Counted from the first letter of the stretch, positions 9,916 to 23,036 are shown. The stretch: DNA of 64,000 nt from Candidatus Nanoarchaeia archaeon (GCA_028279755.1 JANQNB010000011.1:130501-194500), one strand, 5' to 3'. Made by a program: numbers and translations. The notes: generated from the sequence alone by a model not told the origin.

Positions 9916-10259
9916 CGTGTCACCAAGTTCTCGACGATCAGCTCTGGCTCGCCTTCGTACATCGCGACTTCGCCTTCAAGCTCCAATCGCATTCCCTGGC
10001 TGAGATTGACGAAATCGAACACCACAGCCTTTCTCGAGACCTGCTGCGAGATCGTCAGCAGCGTGATCGTGTCGTTCTTGACATGGCGGACGCCTTCGAT
10101 CTCGCCCACGACACGGACAGCATCTCCTTCATGGCCTTTATCCACCACTGTCAGCTCAGCTACCGGTAGTTGAGAGAGTGAGAGTACACAATAGAGTCCT
10201 AGAATTCCCAGCAGCGAGATACTCAGGCCCCCTATGATCACCACGCGTTCGCTCAGCAT
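9912..10259 (-). CDS. Membrane-anchored OB-fold-like protein
   Basis: One N-terminal TM; GDAVRVVGEIEGVRHVKNDTITLLTI...MRLELEGEVAMYEGEPELIVENL. Overlaps downstream permease by 4 nt. Confidence 0.55.
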   Translation of the reverse strand: MLSERVVIIGGLSISLLGILGLYCVLSLSQLPVAELTVVDKGHEGDAVRVVGEIEGVRHVKNDTITLLTISQQVSRKAVVFDFVNLSQGMRLELEGEVAMYEGEPELIVENLVTR

Positions 10260-10379
10260 GGCCTGGCAAACGAATTCCGGCTTAAGAGCATCTCTGCGTC
10301 AAATTCGGACCTTATTCGGTCCTACATATAAAAAGATAGCTTTAAAAGTAATCTGGCCTTCGCCCTATGAGGTGAGGTC

Positions 10380-12290
10380 GTGGCGACAAAGAAAAACGCT
10401 CCAAAGCCTGAATTCTCGTTCAAGACGACAAAGGAGATCGCAGTCTCGAAGACGATCATCGAGCAAGTCATCGGGCAGGAAGCGGCAGTGAATGTCATCA
10501 AGAAGGCGAGCAAGCAACGACGCCACGTGCTCTTGATCGGCGAGCCAGGCACTGGGAAAAGCATGCTCGGCCTCGCGCTGGCTGAACTCTTGCCAAAAGA
10601 GAAGCTGGTGGATACGCTTTCCTTCCCGAATCCGAATGATGAGAACCAGCCAGTCATCCGTGCAATCAAGGCAGGGCAAGGCCGCCAAGTTGTGCTCAAG
10701 GCGAAGATGGAATCCGGCGGCGTGTTCAAGAACTTCAACATCCTCGGCCTCATCATCGGCTTTGTACTCATCATGCTCTCGTTCTGGGGCTTTGACCATT
10801 ACACGACCAAGTTCAACGCGACTGTGGGCGCGATCATGTTCGTCGCGTTCTTCATTTCAGCCTTGCTGATCATCGTTGTCATCGGCATGAGCGCGCAACT
10901 GCCAAAACGCATGGGGCAGCAACGCAACGGCAGTCCGCCGAAACTGATCGTGGACAATTACGGCAAGAAGCAAGCGCCGTTCTTCGACGCGACAGGCGCG
11001 CACGCCGGCGCTCTCTTGGGCGATGTCCTGCACGACCCGTTCCAGTCAGGCGGCTTAGGAACGCCAGCGCACGAGCGCGTTGTCGCTGGGATGATCCACA
11101 AAGCGCACATGGGCGTGCTGTTTGTCGACGAGATCGCAACCTTACAGCCGCACACGCAGCAGGAATTGCTGACTGCCTTGCAGGAAGGAAAATATTCCAT
11201 TACTGGACAGAGCGAACGCTCAGCAGGCGCAATGGTCCGTACCGAGGCAGTGCCGTGCAACTTCATTCTTGTGGCTGCTGGCAATGTCGAGACGATCAAG
11301 AACATGCACCCAGCCTTGCGTTCACGCATCCGCGGCTATGGCTACGAAGTGCACATGGAATCGACCATGCCGGACAACAAGGAGAACCGCATGAAGATCG
11401 CGCGTTTTGTTGCGCAGGAAGTGGTCAAGGACGAGAAGATCCCGCATTTCAACAAAGCTGCAGTCGAAGCCATGGTCGAAGAAGCGCGGAAACGCGCCAA
11501 TAGAAAAAAACGCTTGACGATGCGCTTCCGCGAGCTCGGCGGCCTGATCCGCGCAGCCGGCGATCTCGCCCTCGAGGAGAATGCCAAGCTGGTGACGCCA
11601 GCACATGTCGAACGCGCCAAGGGTATTGCACGAACGCTTGAGCAACAGATCGCTGACAAGTTCATCGAGCAGAAGAAGGAATACGAAGTCATCGTCACAA
11701 AAGGAAAACGTGTTGGTCGCGTGAACGGCTTGGCAGTCATGGGCTCTGGCAGCACGTACAGCGGCATTATTTTACCGATCGAGAGCCAGGTCACGCCTGG
11801 GGGCAAGGAAAGCCAAATAGTGGCGACTGGCAAATTGGGCGACATCGCGCAAGAAGCCATCACGAACGTGAGCGCGATCGTCAAGCGCATCTTCGGCAAG
11901 GACCTGAGCAAGCACGACATCTTCATCCAGTTCCTGCAGACCTACGAAGGCGTCGAGGGCGATTCGGCGAGTATCGCTGTCGCGACGACGATCATCTCGG
12001 CATTGCACCACGCGCCGATCAAGCAGAACTACGCCATGACCGGCTCGTTGAGCGTGCGTGGCGAAGTGCTTCCTATCGGTGGCGTCACCGCAAAAATCGA
12101 AGCAGCGATCGAAGCCGGTCTTGAGTATGTTATCGTGCCGAAGGCGAATGTCGACGACATCGTCTTGAATGCGGAGAAGACGAAGAAGATCAAGATCGTT
12201 CCCGTAACCAGAATCACAGAAGTCCTCAGCCAAGTCATCGACTGGAAAGGCAAGCAGGCCATTCTCACGAAGATCAAGAAGTTCGGCTAG
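10380..12290 (+). CDS. lonB: ATP-dependent membrane protease LonB
   Basis: Walker [11 protein letters not shown], two internal TMs, [38 protein letters not shown], Lon catalytic region [17 protein letters not shown]...[27 protein letters not shown]. Confidence 0.97.
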   Translation: MATKKNAPKPEFSFKTTKEIAVSKTIIEQVIGQEAAVNVIKKASKQRRHVLLIGEPGTGKSMLGLALAELLPKEKLVDTLSFPNPNDENQPVIRAIKAGQGRQVVLKAKMESGGVFKNFNILGLIIGFVLIMLSFWGFDHYTTKFNATVGAIMFVAFFISALLIIVVIGMSAQLPKRMGQQRNGSPPKLIVDNYGKKQAPFFDATGAHAGALLGDVLHDPFQSGGLGTPAHERVVAGMIHKAHMGVLFVDEIATLQPHTQQELLTALQEGKYSITGQSERSAGAMVRTEAVPCNFILVAAGNVETIKNMHPALRSRIRGYGYEVHMESTMPDNKENRMKIARFVAQEVVKDEKIPHFNKAAVEAMVEEARKRANRKKRLTMRFRELGGLIRAAGDLALEENAKLVTPAHVERAKGIARTLEQQIADKFIEQKKEYEVIVTKGKRVGRVNGLAVMGSGSTYSGIILPIESQVTPGGKESQIVATGKLGDIAQEAITNVSAIVKRIFGKDLSKHDIFIQFLQTYEGVEGDSASIAVATTIISALHHAPIKQNYAMTGSLSVRGEVLPIGGVTAKIEAAIEAGLEYVIVPKANVDDIVLNAEKTKKIKIVPVTRITEVLSQVIDWKGKQAILTKIKKFG

Positions 12291-13129
12291 AGATGTTTCT
12301 TGATCTCGTTCCTGACGCGTTCTGCAATCTGCTTGTTGCGTGTGATCACGAGCTGGATCTCGTTCCTGCCGTGCGTCATCTCGACCAATTGTTCGAAGAT
12401 GTTGAATTTCAATATACCTTTGAGTTTGTAGACTTCATCCATTTTTTTCCGAAGTGCATCACTCATGAAAATCTCAACAACTGTATCGCCATGCACAATA
12501 TATTGGCAGGGCATCGCGCTCTTCACTTTTAATTTGACTTTTCCGAAACCTCTATACCAGGGAAGAAGAATGCGATCGAGCAGCGAACCGCTGCCAATGG
12601 CCGCCAGTGTTGGATTCCGCTTGAAAAGTGCCTTTAATCTATCTCTGCGCTCGTACTCGACGAACGGGATCCAGAGGTGATCAAGCAGCAAGTGAATCTC
12701 GCCGCCATCCTCGAGCTTGAAGTATTTCTGCTCAAGGCTGTACAGCACGAAGTAGCCGAGCTCGCCAAGGCTTTTCAGCGAGACTTGGGTCGTGTCCTTG
12801 TTCATGATCCTGATGTCCTTTCGTTTCGCGACTGCGCGTTTCAAGGCAGCGCTGACGTCAAAGAGCTCTGAGACCCATAAGGGATTGAGCAAGTACAGCT
12901 TCCCCTCCTTGATCACTGCATCACGCTCACACAATTCCAGCACAGCTTGACGCACTGCCTGGTAGGAGAGCGTTCGGTTGAATTCTCGCTTGATCGTGCG
13001 TTGGAGATCGACCAAGGAGAGTTCTCCTGTGGCTGCGAGGGTGCGCAAGATCAGGCCTTTTGTCGACGAGTCCTTCGGGCTCGCGAGGAAGAGCATGTCA
13101 TAATCCATGCGAACGAGGAAGGAAGCCAA
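12287..13129 (-). CDS. Winged-helix transcriptional regulator-like protein
   Basis: N-terminal wHTH-like segment [61 protein letters not shown]. Confidence 0.6.
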   Translation of the reverse strand: MASFLVRMDYDMLFLASPKDSSTKGLILRTLAATGELSLVDLQRTIKREFNRTLSYQAVRQAVLELCERDAVIKEGKLYLLNPLWVSELFDVSAALKRAVAKRKDIRIMNKDTTQVSLKSLGELGYFVLYSLEQKYFKLEDGGEIHLLLDHLWIPFVEYERRDRLKALFKRNPTLAAIGSGSLLDRILLPWYRGFGKVKLKVKSAMPCQYIVHGDTVVEIFMSDALRKKMDEVYKLKGILKFNIFEQLVEMTHGRNEIQLVITRNKQIAERVRNEIKKHL

Positions 13130-13199
13130 ATAATTAAAGCTTTTGCTTCAATTGTTGCTGAATGATTGTTTAATAAAGATGTATTCATGGAAGTGATCC

Positions 13200-13682
13200 A
13201 TGAGTATTCGTATAAGCCTCGATCGCGCACGTCGAGGAAATGAACTGATTCGCATCCTCACGGAGAGCATAAGCGAAATGGACGGATTTCAAGTTGCAAC
13301 CATTGAGAGCAAGTACACAAGAGGCAAAACCTACGTCAGGGGTCGAAAACCCTACAAGTGGTGGGAACACATCGTTATTAACTGGAAAGACTATGTGCAC
13401 AACGATCCAGGTGGGCTCCCTTCAATGCAACCCATTGTCCCGTTCATTCCAGTACTCGGACAAATATTCTGGGCTGTCGATCTTTTCTGGAGAGAAAGCG
13501 GTAAGTGCCTGTTCAGAGCAGAGATCGCACCTCATGATGATTATGAAGAACTCGAGGTAGTAATGGGTGGGTGTTGGGCTTACCAAATCGGTGAAAAATC
13601 AGTCTTCTACAAGGAACTCAAGCCTTACGAGGACGAACTTGAAGGAAATATACAGAGGCGATTGCATGGGGTTTCTCAATGA
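13200..13682 (+). CDS. Hypothetical protein
   Basis: 160-aa ORF, ATGA overlap with next gene. Confidence 0.6.
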   Translation: MSIRISLDRARRGNELIRILTESISEMDGFQVATIESKYTRGKTYVRGRKPYKWWEHIVINWKDYVHNDPGGLPSMQPIVPFIPVLGQIFWAVDLFWRESGKCLFRAEIAPHDDYEELEVVMGGCWAYQIGEKSVFYKELKPYEDELEGNIQRRLHGVSQ

Positions 13683-14383
13683 CCCTTGTCGCATTGCAGA
13701 AGACCGGAAATCTCATCCATCAAGTGAGCTATGAATGGTCTACCCTGCGTTCTGAAACGCGCGATGTTACGACAGGAACGGTCGTCCAATCGTTTCAGAG
13801 GAATCTCTTTCCTTATAGACATCATTGGTATTCCCAGATTTGTGGTGCCCGGCAGATCGGCGATGTGATTCATGTCCTCGGTTTTTCACCGCATCGGGAA
13901 TCGCGGTACATCCTTGAGCTTGACGCAGGCAGTGGACGCGTGCTTGAGAAACGACGGTTCGCACGGTACAGGGATCCGACAGTCAACATGGGAATCATCC
14001 AGAGTCTTCTCTATGAACGACGCCGTTCTCCTGAAGACAAAGAACAAGAGAGAAGGTTGAAAGACCTATTAGAAGCATTCGAAGTGCAATGTGAGCATTT
14101 CAAGAAGAGAAATTGGCAGGATATCCTGATTGAGATTGAGAACGTTGAGATTTTCACGGAATCGATCGACGCCTTGACCAATGAAGGGCTTCCTCTTGTC
14201 AGAGCTCCCTTGGAAGGGCCGATGATGTACCTGGAGAATGATACTCTCAACAGGCTCTTGATTGCAGCGCGACGATTAGGTGCTGACGCAATCACGAACT
14301 ACCATTTTATTCCTGTACAAGAATCATGGGGTAAGATAGAAGGCGTTTTGCGAGCGACGCCAGCATTCTATGTCCGAGACTGA
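13679..14383 (+). CDS. Hypothetical protein with YbjQ-like C-terminus
   Basis: C-terminal LLIAARRLGADAITNYHFIPVQESWGKIEGVLRATPAFYV resembles the A..LGA.A... core of YbjQ/DUF74-type domains. Confidence 0.55.
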   Translation: MTLVALQKTGNLIHQVSYEWSTLRSETRDVTTGTVVQSFQRNLFPYRHHWYSQICGARQIGDVIHVLGFSPHRESRYILELDAGSGRVLEKRRFARYRDPTVNMGIIQSLLYERRRSPEDKEQERRLKDLLEAFEVQCEHFKKRNWQDILIEIENVEIFTESIDALTNEGLPLVRAPLEGPMMYLENDTLNRLLIAARRLGADAITNYHFIPVQESWGKIEGVLRATPAFYVRD

Positions 14384-14397
14384 TAAGAAAAATCGTT

Positions 14398-14700
14398 TTA
14401 TTCCCATTCGACGCCAGGCATCTTCTTGGTCGCGATCAGGATGAGATCGATCAGCCACCAGATCCCGAAACCGCCAAGCAGGATCAGCTTGAGAATGCCG
14501 GTGCCGATTTTCCCAAGGTAGAATCGGTCAATGCCCAACGAACCCAGGAAGATCGAGAGCAGCAAAGCGACCAAAAAATTCTTCTTTCCAGATCCCCCTT
14601 CAGGTGCTGCGGCAGGAGCAGCAGTTGGTTCAGCGACAGGTTCTGCAGCAGGCTCTGCTGGAGCTTCTGCAGGCTCTGCAGCTTGTTCATCAGGTACCAT
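14398..14700 (-). CDS. TM2-domain protein with Ala/Glu/Pro-rich N-terminus
   Basis: KKNFLVALLLSIFLGSLGIDRFYLGKIGTGILKLILLGGFGIWWLIDLILI is a TM2 domain; MVPDEQAAEPAEAPAEPAAEPVAEP linker. Confidence 0.85.
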   Translation of the reverse strand: MVPDEQAAEPAEAPAEPAAEPVAEPTAAPAAAPEGGSGKKNFLVALLLSIFLGSLGIDRFYLGKIGTGILKLILLGGFGIWWLIDLILIATKKMPGVEWE

Positions 14701-14758
14701 GCGTTTCCCCTCCACTCTTTTCCTGGTTTTCCGAGAACAGAAATTATAAAGTTTGTGT

Positions 14759-15751
14759 TTATCGCCACCGCACTTCGACGTCGTCAGTGCGCTCATAGGG
14801 GTCGATCGTGAGGGTTTTTGGATCATGCGTGATCCCGCCTTTCGTGTGCATCAAGAAGCCGGTCCAGGCGATCATCGCCGCGTTGTCGACAAGCAAGCCG
14901 TTCTCCGGAATGTAGCACTTTGCTTTGCGGTCCTTGCACATGATCTCCGCCATTTCCTGCAATCGTTTGTTGCATGCGACCCCGCCGCCGAGCACGAGCT
15001 CGTTCTTTTCGCAGTGCGCCATCGCGCGTTCCGCAACCTCGATGAGCATGGCGAAGACAGTTTCCTGGACAGAGAATGCGACATCTTCTTTTTTCTCCTT
15101 CCCCTTACCAATATATTTTCGTTCCAAATGCGTCAGTAAACCGGAAAACGCGACATCCATACCTTTGACTGAATAAAGTAAAGGGAGATATTTCTTTCCT
15201 TTTGACGCCAATTTCTCGACGTGGGGGCCGCCAGGGAAGCCAAGGCCGAGCTTTCTTGCAAAAGTATCGATGAAGTTGCCGATGCCGATGTCGAGGGTTT
15301 CACCGAAGATGCGGTACTTGCCGCCGTCGTACGCGATCACTTGCGTGTTCGCGCCGCTGCAATAGAGCAGGACCGGATCCTTCGCTTTCGAGACAAGCGA
15401 CGCGACTTCGAGATGCGCGATGCAGTGATTCACGCCGACAAGCGGCTTGTTGTGCGTCATGGCAAGCGTTCGGGAAAAGATGCTGCCGATCTTGAGAGCA
15501 TGACCGAGTCCTGGAGCGTTCGAGAACGCGATGAGGTCGACATCCTTCATCGAGAGCTTGGTTTCGTCGAAGGCTTTACGCAAGAGTTCGTCGCAGATCT
15601 CTTCGTGATGGTCTGCAACCTTATTCGGCACCATGCCGCCTTTTTCTGTCGTGTAGAGATCGCGGAGATTGCACAATATCTTTTTCTTCTTCGCGTCGAG
15701 GAGCGAGATGCCGAACGTATGCGCCGTGCTTTCAATGCCGAGGACGATCAT
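14759..15751 (-). CDS. kae1: Kae1/TsaD-family tRNA N6-threonylcarbamoyladenosine synthase subunit
   Basis: MIVLGIESTAHTFGISLLD, KVADHHEEI, NHCIAHLEVA, CSGANTQVIAYDGGKYRIFGETLDIGIGNFIDTFARKLG, GGPHVEKLA. Confidence 0.96.
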   Translation of the reverse strand: MIVLGIESTAHTFGISLLDAKKKKILCNLRDLYTTEKGGMVPNKVADHHEEICDELLRKAFDETKLSMKDVDLIAFSNAPGLGHALKIGSIFSRTLAMTHNKPLVGVNHCIAHLEVASLVSKAKDPVLLYCSGANTQVIAYDGGKYRIFGETLDIGIGNFIDTFARKLGLGFPGGPHVEKLASKGKKYLPLLYSVKGMDVAFSGLLTHLERKYIGKGKEKKEDVAFSVQETVFAMLIEVAERAMAHCEKNELVLGGGVACNKRLQEMAEIMCKDRKAKCYIPENGLLVDNAAMIAWTGFLMHTKGGITHDPKTLTIDPYERTDDVEVRWR

Positions 15752-15774
15752 GGCAGTGAGAGTCACAGAGTGCC

Positions 15775-16005
15775 TTATATATCTAGTTGTTGGGTAAGGA
15801 ATGCATACACATCCTCAGCAAGATAGCCAAGATCATAGGACAGGGATAGGAGGAGTTGGAGTTCTTGTGCTTTCCCATTATCTTCCGGTTCCAGGACCAT
15901 ATCCGTCACGATCTTCCGTATCCGTTCGACGAGATTGCGGGATTCCTGTTCAGGAAAAGTATCGAGTAAAGGATACATGTCGAGGAGGAGTTGATAGGCG
16001 TCCAT
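15775..16005 (-). CDS. Small hypothetical helical protein
   Basis: 76-aa ORF upstream of kae1. Confidence 0.45.
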   Translation of the reverse strand: MDAYQLLLDMYPLLDTFPEQESRNLVERIRKIVTDMVLEPEDNGKAQELQLLLSLSYDLGYLAEDVYAFLTQQLDI

Positions 16006-16065
16006 GCACGCTGCAAAGATTCATCCTAGACAAGCCTTTCGTGTGAAGAACTGGAATGCTTCCGG

Positions 16066-16806
16066 TCAGGAGAGTGCTTTGCAGATCGCTTTCACTCGTT
16101 TTGCGGCGCTCTTGGAGATGTAACAAAGGTCAGATTGGAGGTCACGGGGTAATGCTTCATTCTCGAGCCTTGGCCGGCGCCATCGCAGATCCTGCAGGTG
16201 GTACTCATCGTCTCCGAACGCGAGCCTGATAGCCCTGCCGGTCCAGGGCACGACGCCCTCTGGATCGATCTTGTCCAGCATCTTCAGTGTGCCACGTTTC
16301 ATCTCGTCGATCGACGCATGCACCACCATATTGCCATACCGGAGCAGGGAGGCGCCACCGTCAAAATGCCGGACATGCAGTGATTCAGCGCACGCATGCT
16401 CCTGCGACATATCGACGCCGCGTAGATTGACCACTCGGAAATTCTCTGTCGGAGGGACGCTGTCAGCGATCAAGTCGAACATCAAGCCGAGAGCGGTTTC
16501 GGCAGTCGGTTGATAGAGGCTGGGAAGGCAGGTTGGCGAGCCGCCTTGCTGCACATACGTGTCAGCGAGCTCTCGCTCCAGCACCACTTCCTCCTGTCGC
16601 CATTCCTCCTCGGCACGGCTGCTGCCATCAGGAGTGAGATAATTGATCACTCGCAGATCAAGGTCTCGGCCATCCAGAAAGGCCATATGCGCTTTGAAGC
16701 GTGCCAGGAGTTCAGAAGCGCCGTACGCGAGCAGCGGGACGAGAAATGGCATCGATGCGATAACTGCCGGTCCTCGAGTAATCACTGTTCGCCGATCGAT
16801 GCTCAT
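16066..16806 (-). CDS. Hypothetical protein with N-terminal RR + hydrophobic segment
   Basis: MSIDRRTVITRGPAVIASMPFLVPLLAYGASELL N-terminus; no recognised family. Confidence 0.5.
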   Translation of the reverse strand: MSIDRRTVITRGPAVIASMPFLVPLLAYGASELLARFKAHMAFLDGRDLDLRVINYLTPDGSSRAEEEWRQEEVVLERELADTYVQQGGSPTCLPSLYQPTAETALGLMFDLIADSVPPTENFRVVNLRGVDMSQEHACAESLHVRHFDGGASLLRYGNMVVHASIDEMKRGTLKMLDKIDPEGVVPWTGRAIRLAFGDDEYHLQDLRWRRPRLENEALPRDLQSDLCYISKSAAKRVKAICKALS

Positions 16807-16924
16807 TGGCGCTGGAGAGCGGCAGCTCATATATATAATTTCGTATGATACTCATTCAAAAGTGGGGACGAGCCTGTCGGCTGATTCTTGTAAAAAAGAA
16901 AAGGACAAGAACCGTACAGGGAGC

Positions 16925-19850
16925 AATTGTCACTTGGTCGGACTGTGTAATACGGACGGTTGGTAACAGCGGGCTGAAAATCTCGCCGAAGCTCGATTCT
17001 TACACCCCTGTCCCATCAACCCCATCTTCTATGGGGGTCCTCATGTCTCTTTTCGAGGAGGGCTTCGTGCTTAGATGCTTTCAGCACTTATCCCCGTAAC
17101 GCGTAGCTGCCGGGCGTGCCCTGCCGGACAACCCGTCGACCAGCGGCGTCGAGCCACCGTTCCTCTCGTACTAAGTGGTCCTTCCCCTCAGACATGCAAC
17201 ACATCCAGTAGATATCAAACATACTGCCTCACAGCGTACTGAACCCAGCTCACGATCCCTTTTGATGGGTGAACACCCCCACCCTTGGCCGCTTCTGCAC
17301 AGCCAGGATAGGAAGAGCCGACATCGATGTAGCAAGCCGCGCCGTCGATATGAGCTCTCGGGCGCGACAACTCTGTTATCCCCGGAGTAACTTTTTGGTC
17401 AACACTAGGCCCCAACAAGGAGCACTAATGGATCGCTAGGCCAAGCTTTCGCTACTGAAACTCGTCACGTTTGAATCCCAGTTAGGCCGGCTTTTGCCCT
17501 TGCACTCTACAACCGATTTCTGACCGGTTTGAGCCGACCTTTGGGCGCTATTGATATTTTTTCAACAGCGTGCCACCCCAGCCAAACTGTCCACCTACTG
17601 ATGTCCCGCGCTAGCGGTGAGTGGCGCAAAACTCAAAGAGAAGTGTTACATTGTCGTCTACACAAGAACTGGCGTCCTTGCTTAAGAAACTCCTTCTTAC
17701 GCTATACAACAAGCTTCACGTCACAACAACAGGCTACAGTAAAGTTTCACGGGGTCTTCGCTTCCCACTGGACGTCTCTGGCCTTTGCACCAGAATGGAA
17801 TGTTCGGAGGGTTCCGGTTAGGGACAGCGGAGATTTCGTTACGCCATTCATGCAGGCCGTCAATCAAACGGCAAGGCATTTCGCTACCTTAAGAGAGTTA
17901 TAGTTACTCCCGCCGTTTATCAGCCCTTAGCTCCCTTGGAAAGGAGTTTTAGGTACTGACACTGGGCAGACGTCACCAACTATACACACCATTCCTGGCT
18001 AGCAGATGGTTACGTTTTTGTTAAACAGTCGAACCTCCCTAGTCACTGCGCCCTACAAGCGCATCCATACGGATACACAAATAGGGACCCCTTATGCCGA
18101 AGGCACGGGGCGAATTTGCCGAATTCCCTTAACCGGATTATCCCTACTCGCCTTAGGCTACTCACCCAGGGGCACCTGTGCTGGTTCTGGGTATGGATAT
18201 CCATGATCTGTCCACGTTCCCTTTTCATGGGTTCCAGGCATCACCTGAACGATCCTACAGGACCGCTTTTCCCAGCATTACTCGAGTTCTCATCGTGACG
18301 ATACTCCCTCGACTTGCACTGGTTAACACACTTGGCAGCTTGTGTCAGGCTAGCCCGCAACGTCAGAAGCGTGGCTTGCGTTGCCGCACATACATAGATA
18401 GTACCGGAATATTAACCGGTTTCCCTTTCGCGAACACACTCCAACTAGGAGCTCGCTTAGGACCAACTAACCCTTCCCTGATCTGCATTGGGAAGGAACC
18501 CTTGCCCTTTCGGCGACGGTGATTCTCACACCGCTCTGTTCCTACTCTTACCAGGATTCTCATTCCTGCTCGGTTCACGTACACTTGCGAGCACGCTTTC
18601 GCCCAAGCAGGACGCCTGCCTACCACACGTCTTGCGACGGTCTACAGTATCGGTAGTCGCTTTAGCCCCGTCCATTTTCGGCACCCACACCCTTGACGAG
18701 TAAGCTGTTACGCACTTTTTAAAGGGTAGCTGCTTCTAAGCTAACCTCCTCGCTGTCTGTGGACATGGACAACCTTCACCCTTTCACACTGAAACGACAT
18801 TAGGGACCTTAACTGTAGTCTGGGTTGTTCCCCTCTTCCGACTCACCCTTACGACGAGCCGGCGTTTCCTTGCGTCAACGGCACACAAGCGTTCGGAGTT
18901 TGACAAGAAACCGAGGGCGGTAGCCCCCTAAATCCCCAATCAGTATCTCTACAACTCGCGTCACCTCAACAAAGACTAGACTACGGCCTATTTCGGCAGG
19001 AACCAGCTATCGCCGGTCTCGATTGGCTTTTCACCCCTACGCCCAGATTACGAGAGCACTTGCACGTAGCACCTCTACGGGCCTCCACGAAGTTTTACCT
19101 TCGCTTCACCCTATCCAGGCGTAGCTCGACCGGTTTCGGGTCGTGTCCAGGTGACTTGAGGCGCTTTCACACCTTAGCCCTCATTGCTTGCGGCCATTCG
19201 CTTTCGCTACGACTCCCCCTTTACGGGTTAGTCTCGCCACACAGACACACTCCCTGGCTCGTTATTCAAAACGGACGGCGCACGCCCGAAGACGCGCGCC
19301 CCTCTATACCTTGCAGGTTTCGAGATCTTTTCACTCTCTGTGAAGAGTGCTTTTCAGCGTTCCCTCACGGTACTGTACGCTATCGGACTCGAGTCGTATT
19401 TACGGTTGGAGCTTGTTGTGCCCCAAATTCATGCCCCATTTCCAAGGAGCCTTACTCAGGAGACTTCCACTGCCGTCCACTTTTCCAGTACGGGGCTTTC
19501 ACCCTCTCCGGCACGCCATTCCAGGCGACTTCTCGTCTAGTGACGAGGCATAAAAGGAAGTCCTGCAACACCACATCTCCTACATCTCTCAATGCAGGAT
19601 TCAGTTTGCCGTCAGACGCTTTCACTCGCCGTTACTCACGCCATCCCAATTGGTTTCTTTTCCTGTCGGTACTCAGATGTTTCACTCCCCGACGTTAGCT
19701 AACCTTACGGTTTTTGAAGGAAGTCCTATTCGGAAATCCCGGGTTCAAAGGCCACATGCACCTCGCCCGGGCTTATCGCAGCTTGTCACGTCCTTCATCG
19801 CCGTCTCGAGCCAAGCTGTCCACCTACAAGGGTTGGAACAGTCTTTAACC
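16925..19850 (-). rRNA. rrl: 23S ribosomal RNA (ends approximate)
   Basis: Reverse complement of conserved LSU segments throughout, e.g. ccagctcacgatcccttttgatgggtgaac, cccagccaaactgtccacctac, and 5' portion GGTGGACAGCTTGGCTCGAGACGGCGATGAAGGACGTG. Confidence 0.95.
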
Positions 19851-20109
19851 TAAGATTGAATCATGGGATTCAATCCGTGACATATTGCTCCTCTGCACGG
19901 TTCTCATCGAACGCGAAACAACGCCCGCCTCAGCGGCAAGCACTGCTTTGCCATCTTGCGATGCACTGTCCCGGGGGGGACGGTTCTAAAACCCTTAACC
20001 CGTCAACATACATTGACGAGCCGCACTCGTGATAGTTGAGTATGATTTGTGAATAGAGACTGGACCCAGCGGAAAGATTTCCTGGGGTGCCATTTCAGCT
20101 TCGCTGAAA

Positions 20110-20183
20110 TGGACCCGTCGGGATTTGAACCCGAAGCCTTCCCGTTGCAAACGGGACGCTCTACCAGGTTGAGCTACGAGCCC
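20110..20183 (-). tRNA. tRNA-Ala(UGC)
   Basis: Cloverleaf GGGCTCGTAGCTCAACCTGGTAGAGCGTCCCGTTTGCAACGGGAAGGCTTCGGGTTCAAATCCCGACGGGTCCA; anticodon loop TTTGCAA; lies in 16S-23S spacer. Confidence 0.95.
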
Positions 20184-20252
20184 AGAATGAATAGGAATGG
20201 TAGGCGTGTGACCCAAAAAGATGTTCGGCCAATCGTGAGATTGGAAAAAAAT

Positions 20253-21708
<1,456 letters not shown>

Positions 21709-22054
21709 TGTCAAAGACATTTGAAGCCGCGTCTCTGAACATTGACATCCTGTTTATTTTCGTTCGCAATTTATTTTGAAACTCTTTTGTCACAAAGAAT
21801 TGTCAAGGGTCTTGTATCTGAGCAGATACATATAGAGAATAAATTCTCTACCACGCCTACCAAGCATACCTGATTGCTAGCTCAGGCATGAACATGCTAT
21901 GCGCTACCACAGAAGTGGTCGTACCTTGCCGCTGCGCTTCTCGGTTGCTCCGCGCGTGTTGCGGCAGATGGAGGTGATAGCCATCGTTCGATGGCAGGAC
22001 ACCCGACGTTTCAGGCGCCCATCCAAATGCGCAGCCCCGTGGAGAAGACGTCTC

Positions 22055-22063
22055 TTTATAAAC
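22055..22063 (-). promoter_or_regulatory. Putative TATA box of rRNA operon
   Basis: Minus strand ATATAAAGGTTTATAAAGAGACG upstream of a ~330-nt leader before 16S. Confidence 0.5.
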
Positions 22064-22217
22064 CTTTATATGTTAGAGCATATGTTGCGAGCATAAAAAC
22101 CCCTGCCCCAGCAACAATATGACGTCTTCCGAACAACGGGGTATGGTAGATTATTGGTAAAATTGATTTATAAAGTTTGTGAAGCATTTAAAAATAAACT
22201 GAAAAAATTGCATGGGC

Positions 22218-22463
22218 TCATATGATAGAACCAACAGCAGCGATCACTACTCGGATATCATCGATGGAAAGCAATCCATAAGCTGCTAGATAGGCGACAA
22301 CTGAAATCAATATCAGTAACAGAAGCACGAGGACACCCTTGTAATGAGTACCTAAATACCTTATGGTACCGTCCAACAACTTCAGAAGACAGCATAGCCA
22401 ATTCACGAAGGAACTCACTAATTCTACTGTAGCGACACTCAATTTCTGATTTGACGATTTCAT
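22218..22463 (-). CDS. Small membrane protein
   Basis: 81 aa with strong hydrophobic segment GVLVLLLLILISVVAYLAAYGLL; 8 nt downstream of next gene. Confidence 0.55.
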   Translation of the reverse strand: MKSSNQKLSVATVELVSSFVNWLCCLLKLLDGTIRYLGTHYKGVLVLLLLILISVVAYLAAYGLLSIDDIRVVIAAVGSII

Positions 22464-22471
22464 CTCACATG

Positions 22472-22855
22472 CTACTTCCTCAGCTTTATCACAAGCAATC
22501 TACCAAGTTTACGGTCATCATACTCGATCGCTTCATATCGATCACAATACTTTTCATAATCAATGCCATATCGCTTGAAAAAGGCCTTACACTGGAATAA
22601 ACCATATGATGGCCTTGGATACTGAATCTTGAGCATGCCGTGTGACCTCTCTTTGCTAAAGAAAAAGCCGATATAAACATTATTCACATCTTGAGCGTAC
22701 GTCAACCCCACATATGCTGGTTTGTCGCCCATATATTTGCTCACAAAGGAGTTGTTGAAGCCCACTCCACCCTTGGAATGGATGCTCACCACAGGATCTC
22801 TGGAGGGAGCACCCTTGCCAGAGACGAACTTTTCAAATTCCAGATTCCCATCCAT
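22472..22855 (-). CDS. Small uncharacterised protein
   Basis: Pattern PVVSIHSKGGVGFNNSF...YVGLTYAQDVNNVYIGFFF...QCKAFFKRYGIDYEKYCDRYEAI resembles a widespread unnamed small domain in bacterial hypotheticals (from memory). Confidence 0.55.
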   Translation of the reverse strand: MDGNLEFEKFVSGKGAPSRDPVVSIHSKGGVGFNNSFVSKYMGDKPAYVGLTYAQDVNNVYIGFFFSKERSHGMLKIQYPRPSYGLFQCKAFFKRYGIDYEKYCDRYEAIEYDDRKLGRLLVIKLRK

Positions 22856-23022
22856 AATATCACGCTCCGTTATCAACAACAAGAAGCTTCGTATGAGTAT
22901 TTAATACTTTCCCATATTATTCATAGACTACTAACAAAAATTACCCCACATAAGCCATTATTGACAAATAACGGTGGAATTCGACTGTTATCTGCCGAAC
23001 ACAACTTTTGATACGGAACCCA

Positions 23023-23036
23023 ATTCTCTCCTCGTT
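23023..23036 (+). repeat. 14-bp direct repeat, left copy (ATTCTCTCCTCGTT)
   Basis: Identical to 25725-25738; flanks the R-M genes. Confidence 0.8.

Noticed and set aside
11342-11926. Antisense ORFs within lonB
   Set aside because: Shadow ORFs of a clear conserved gene.
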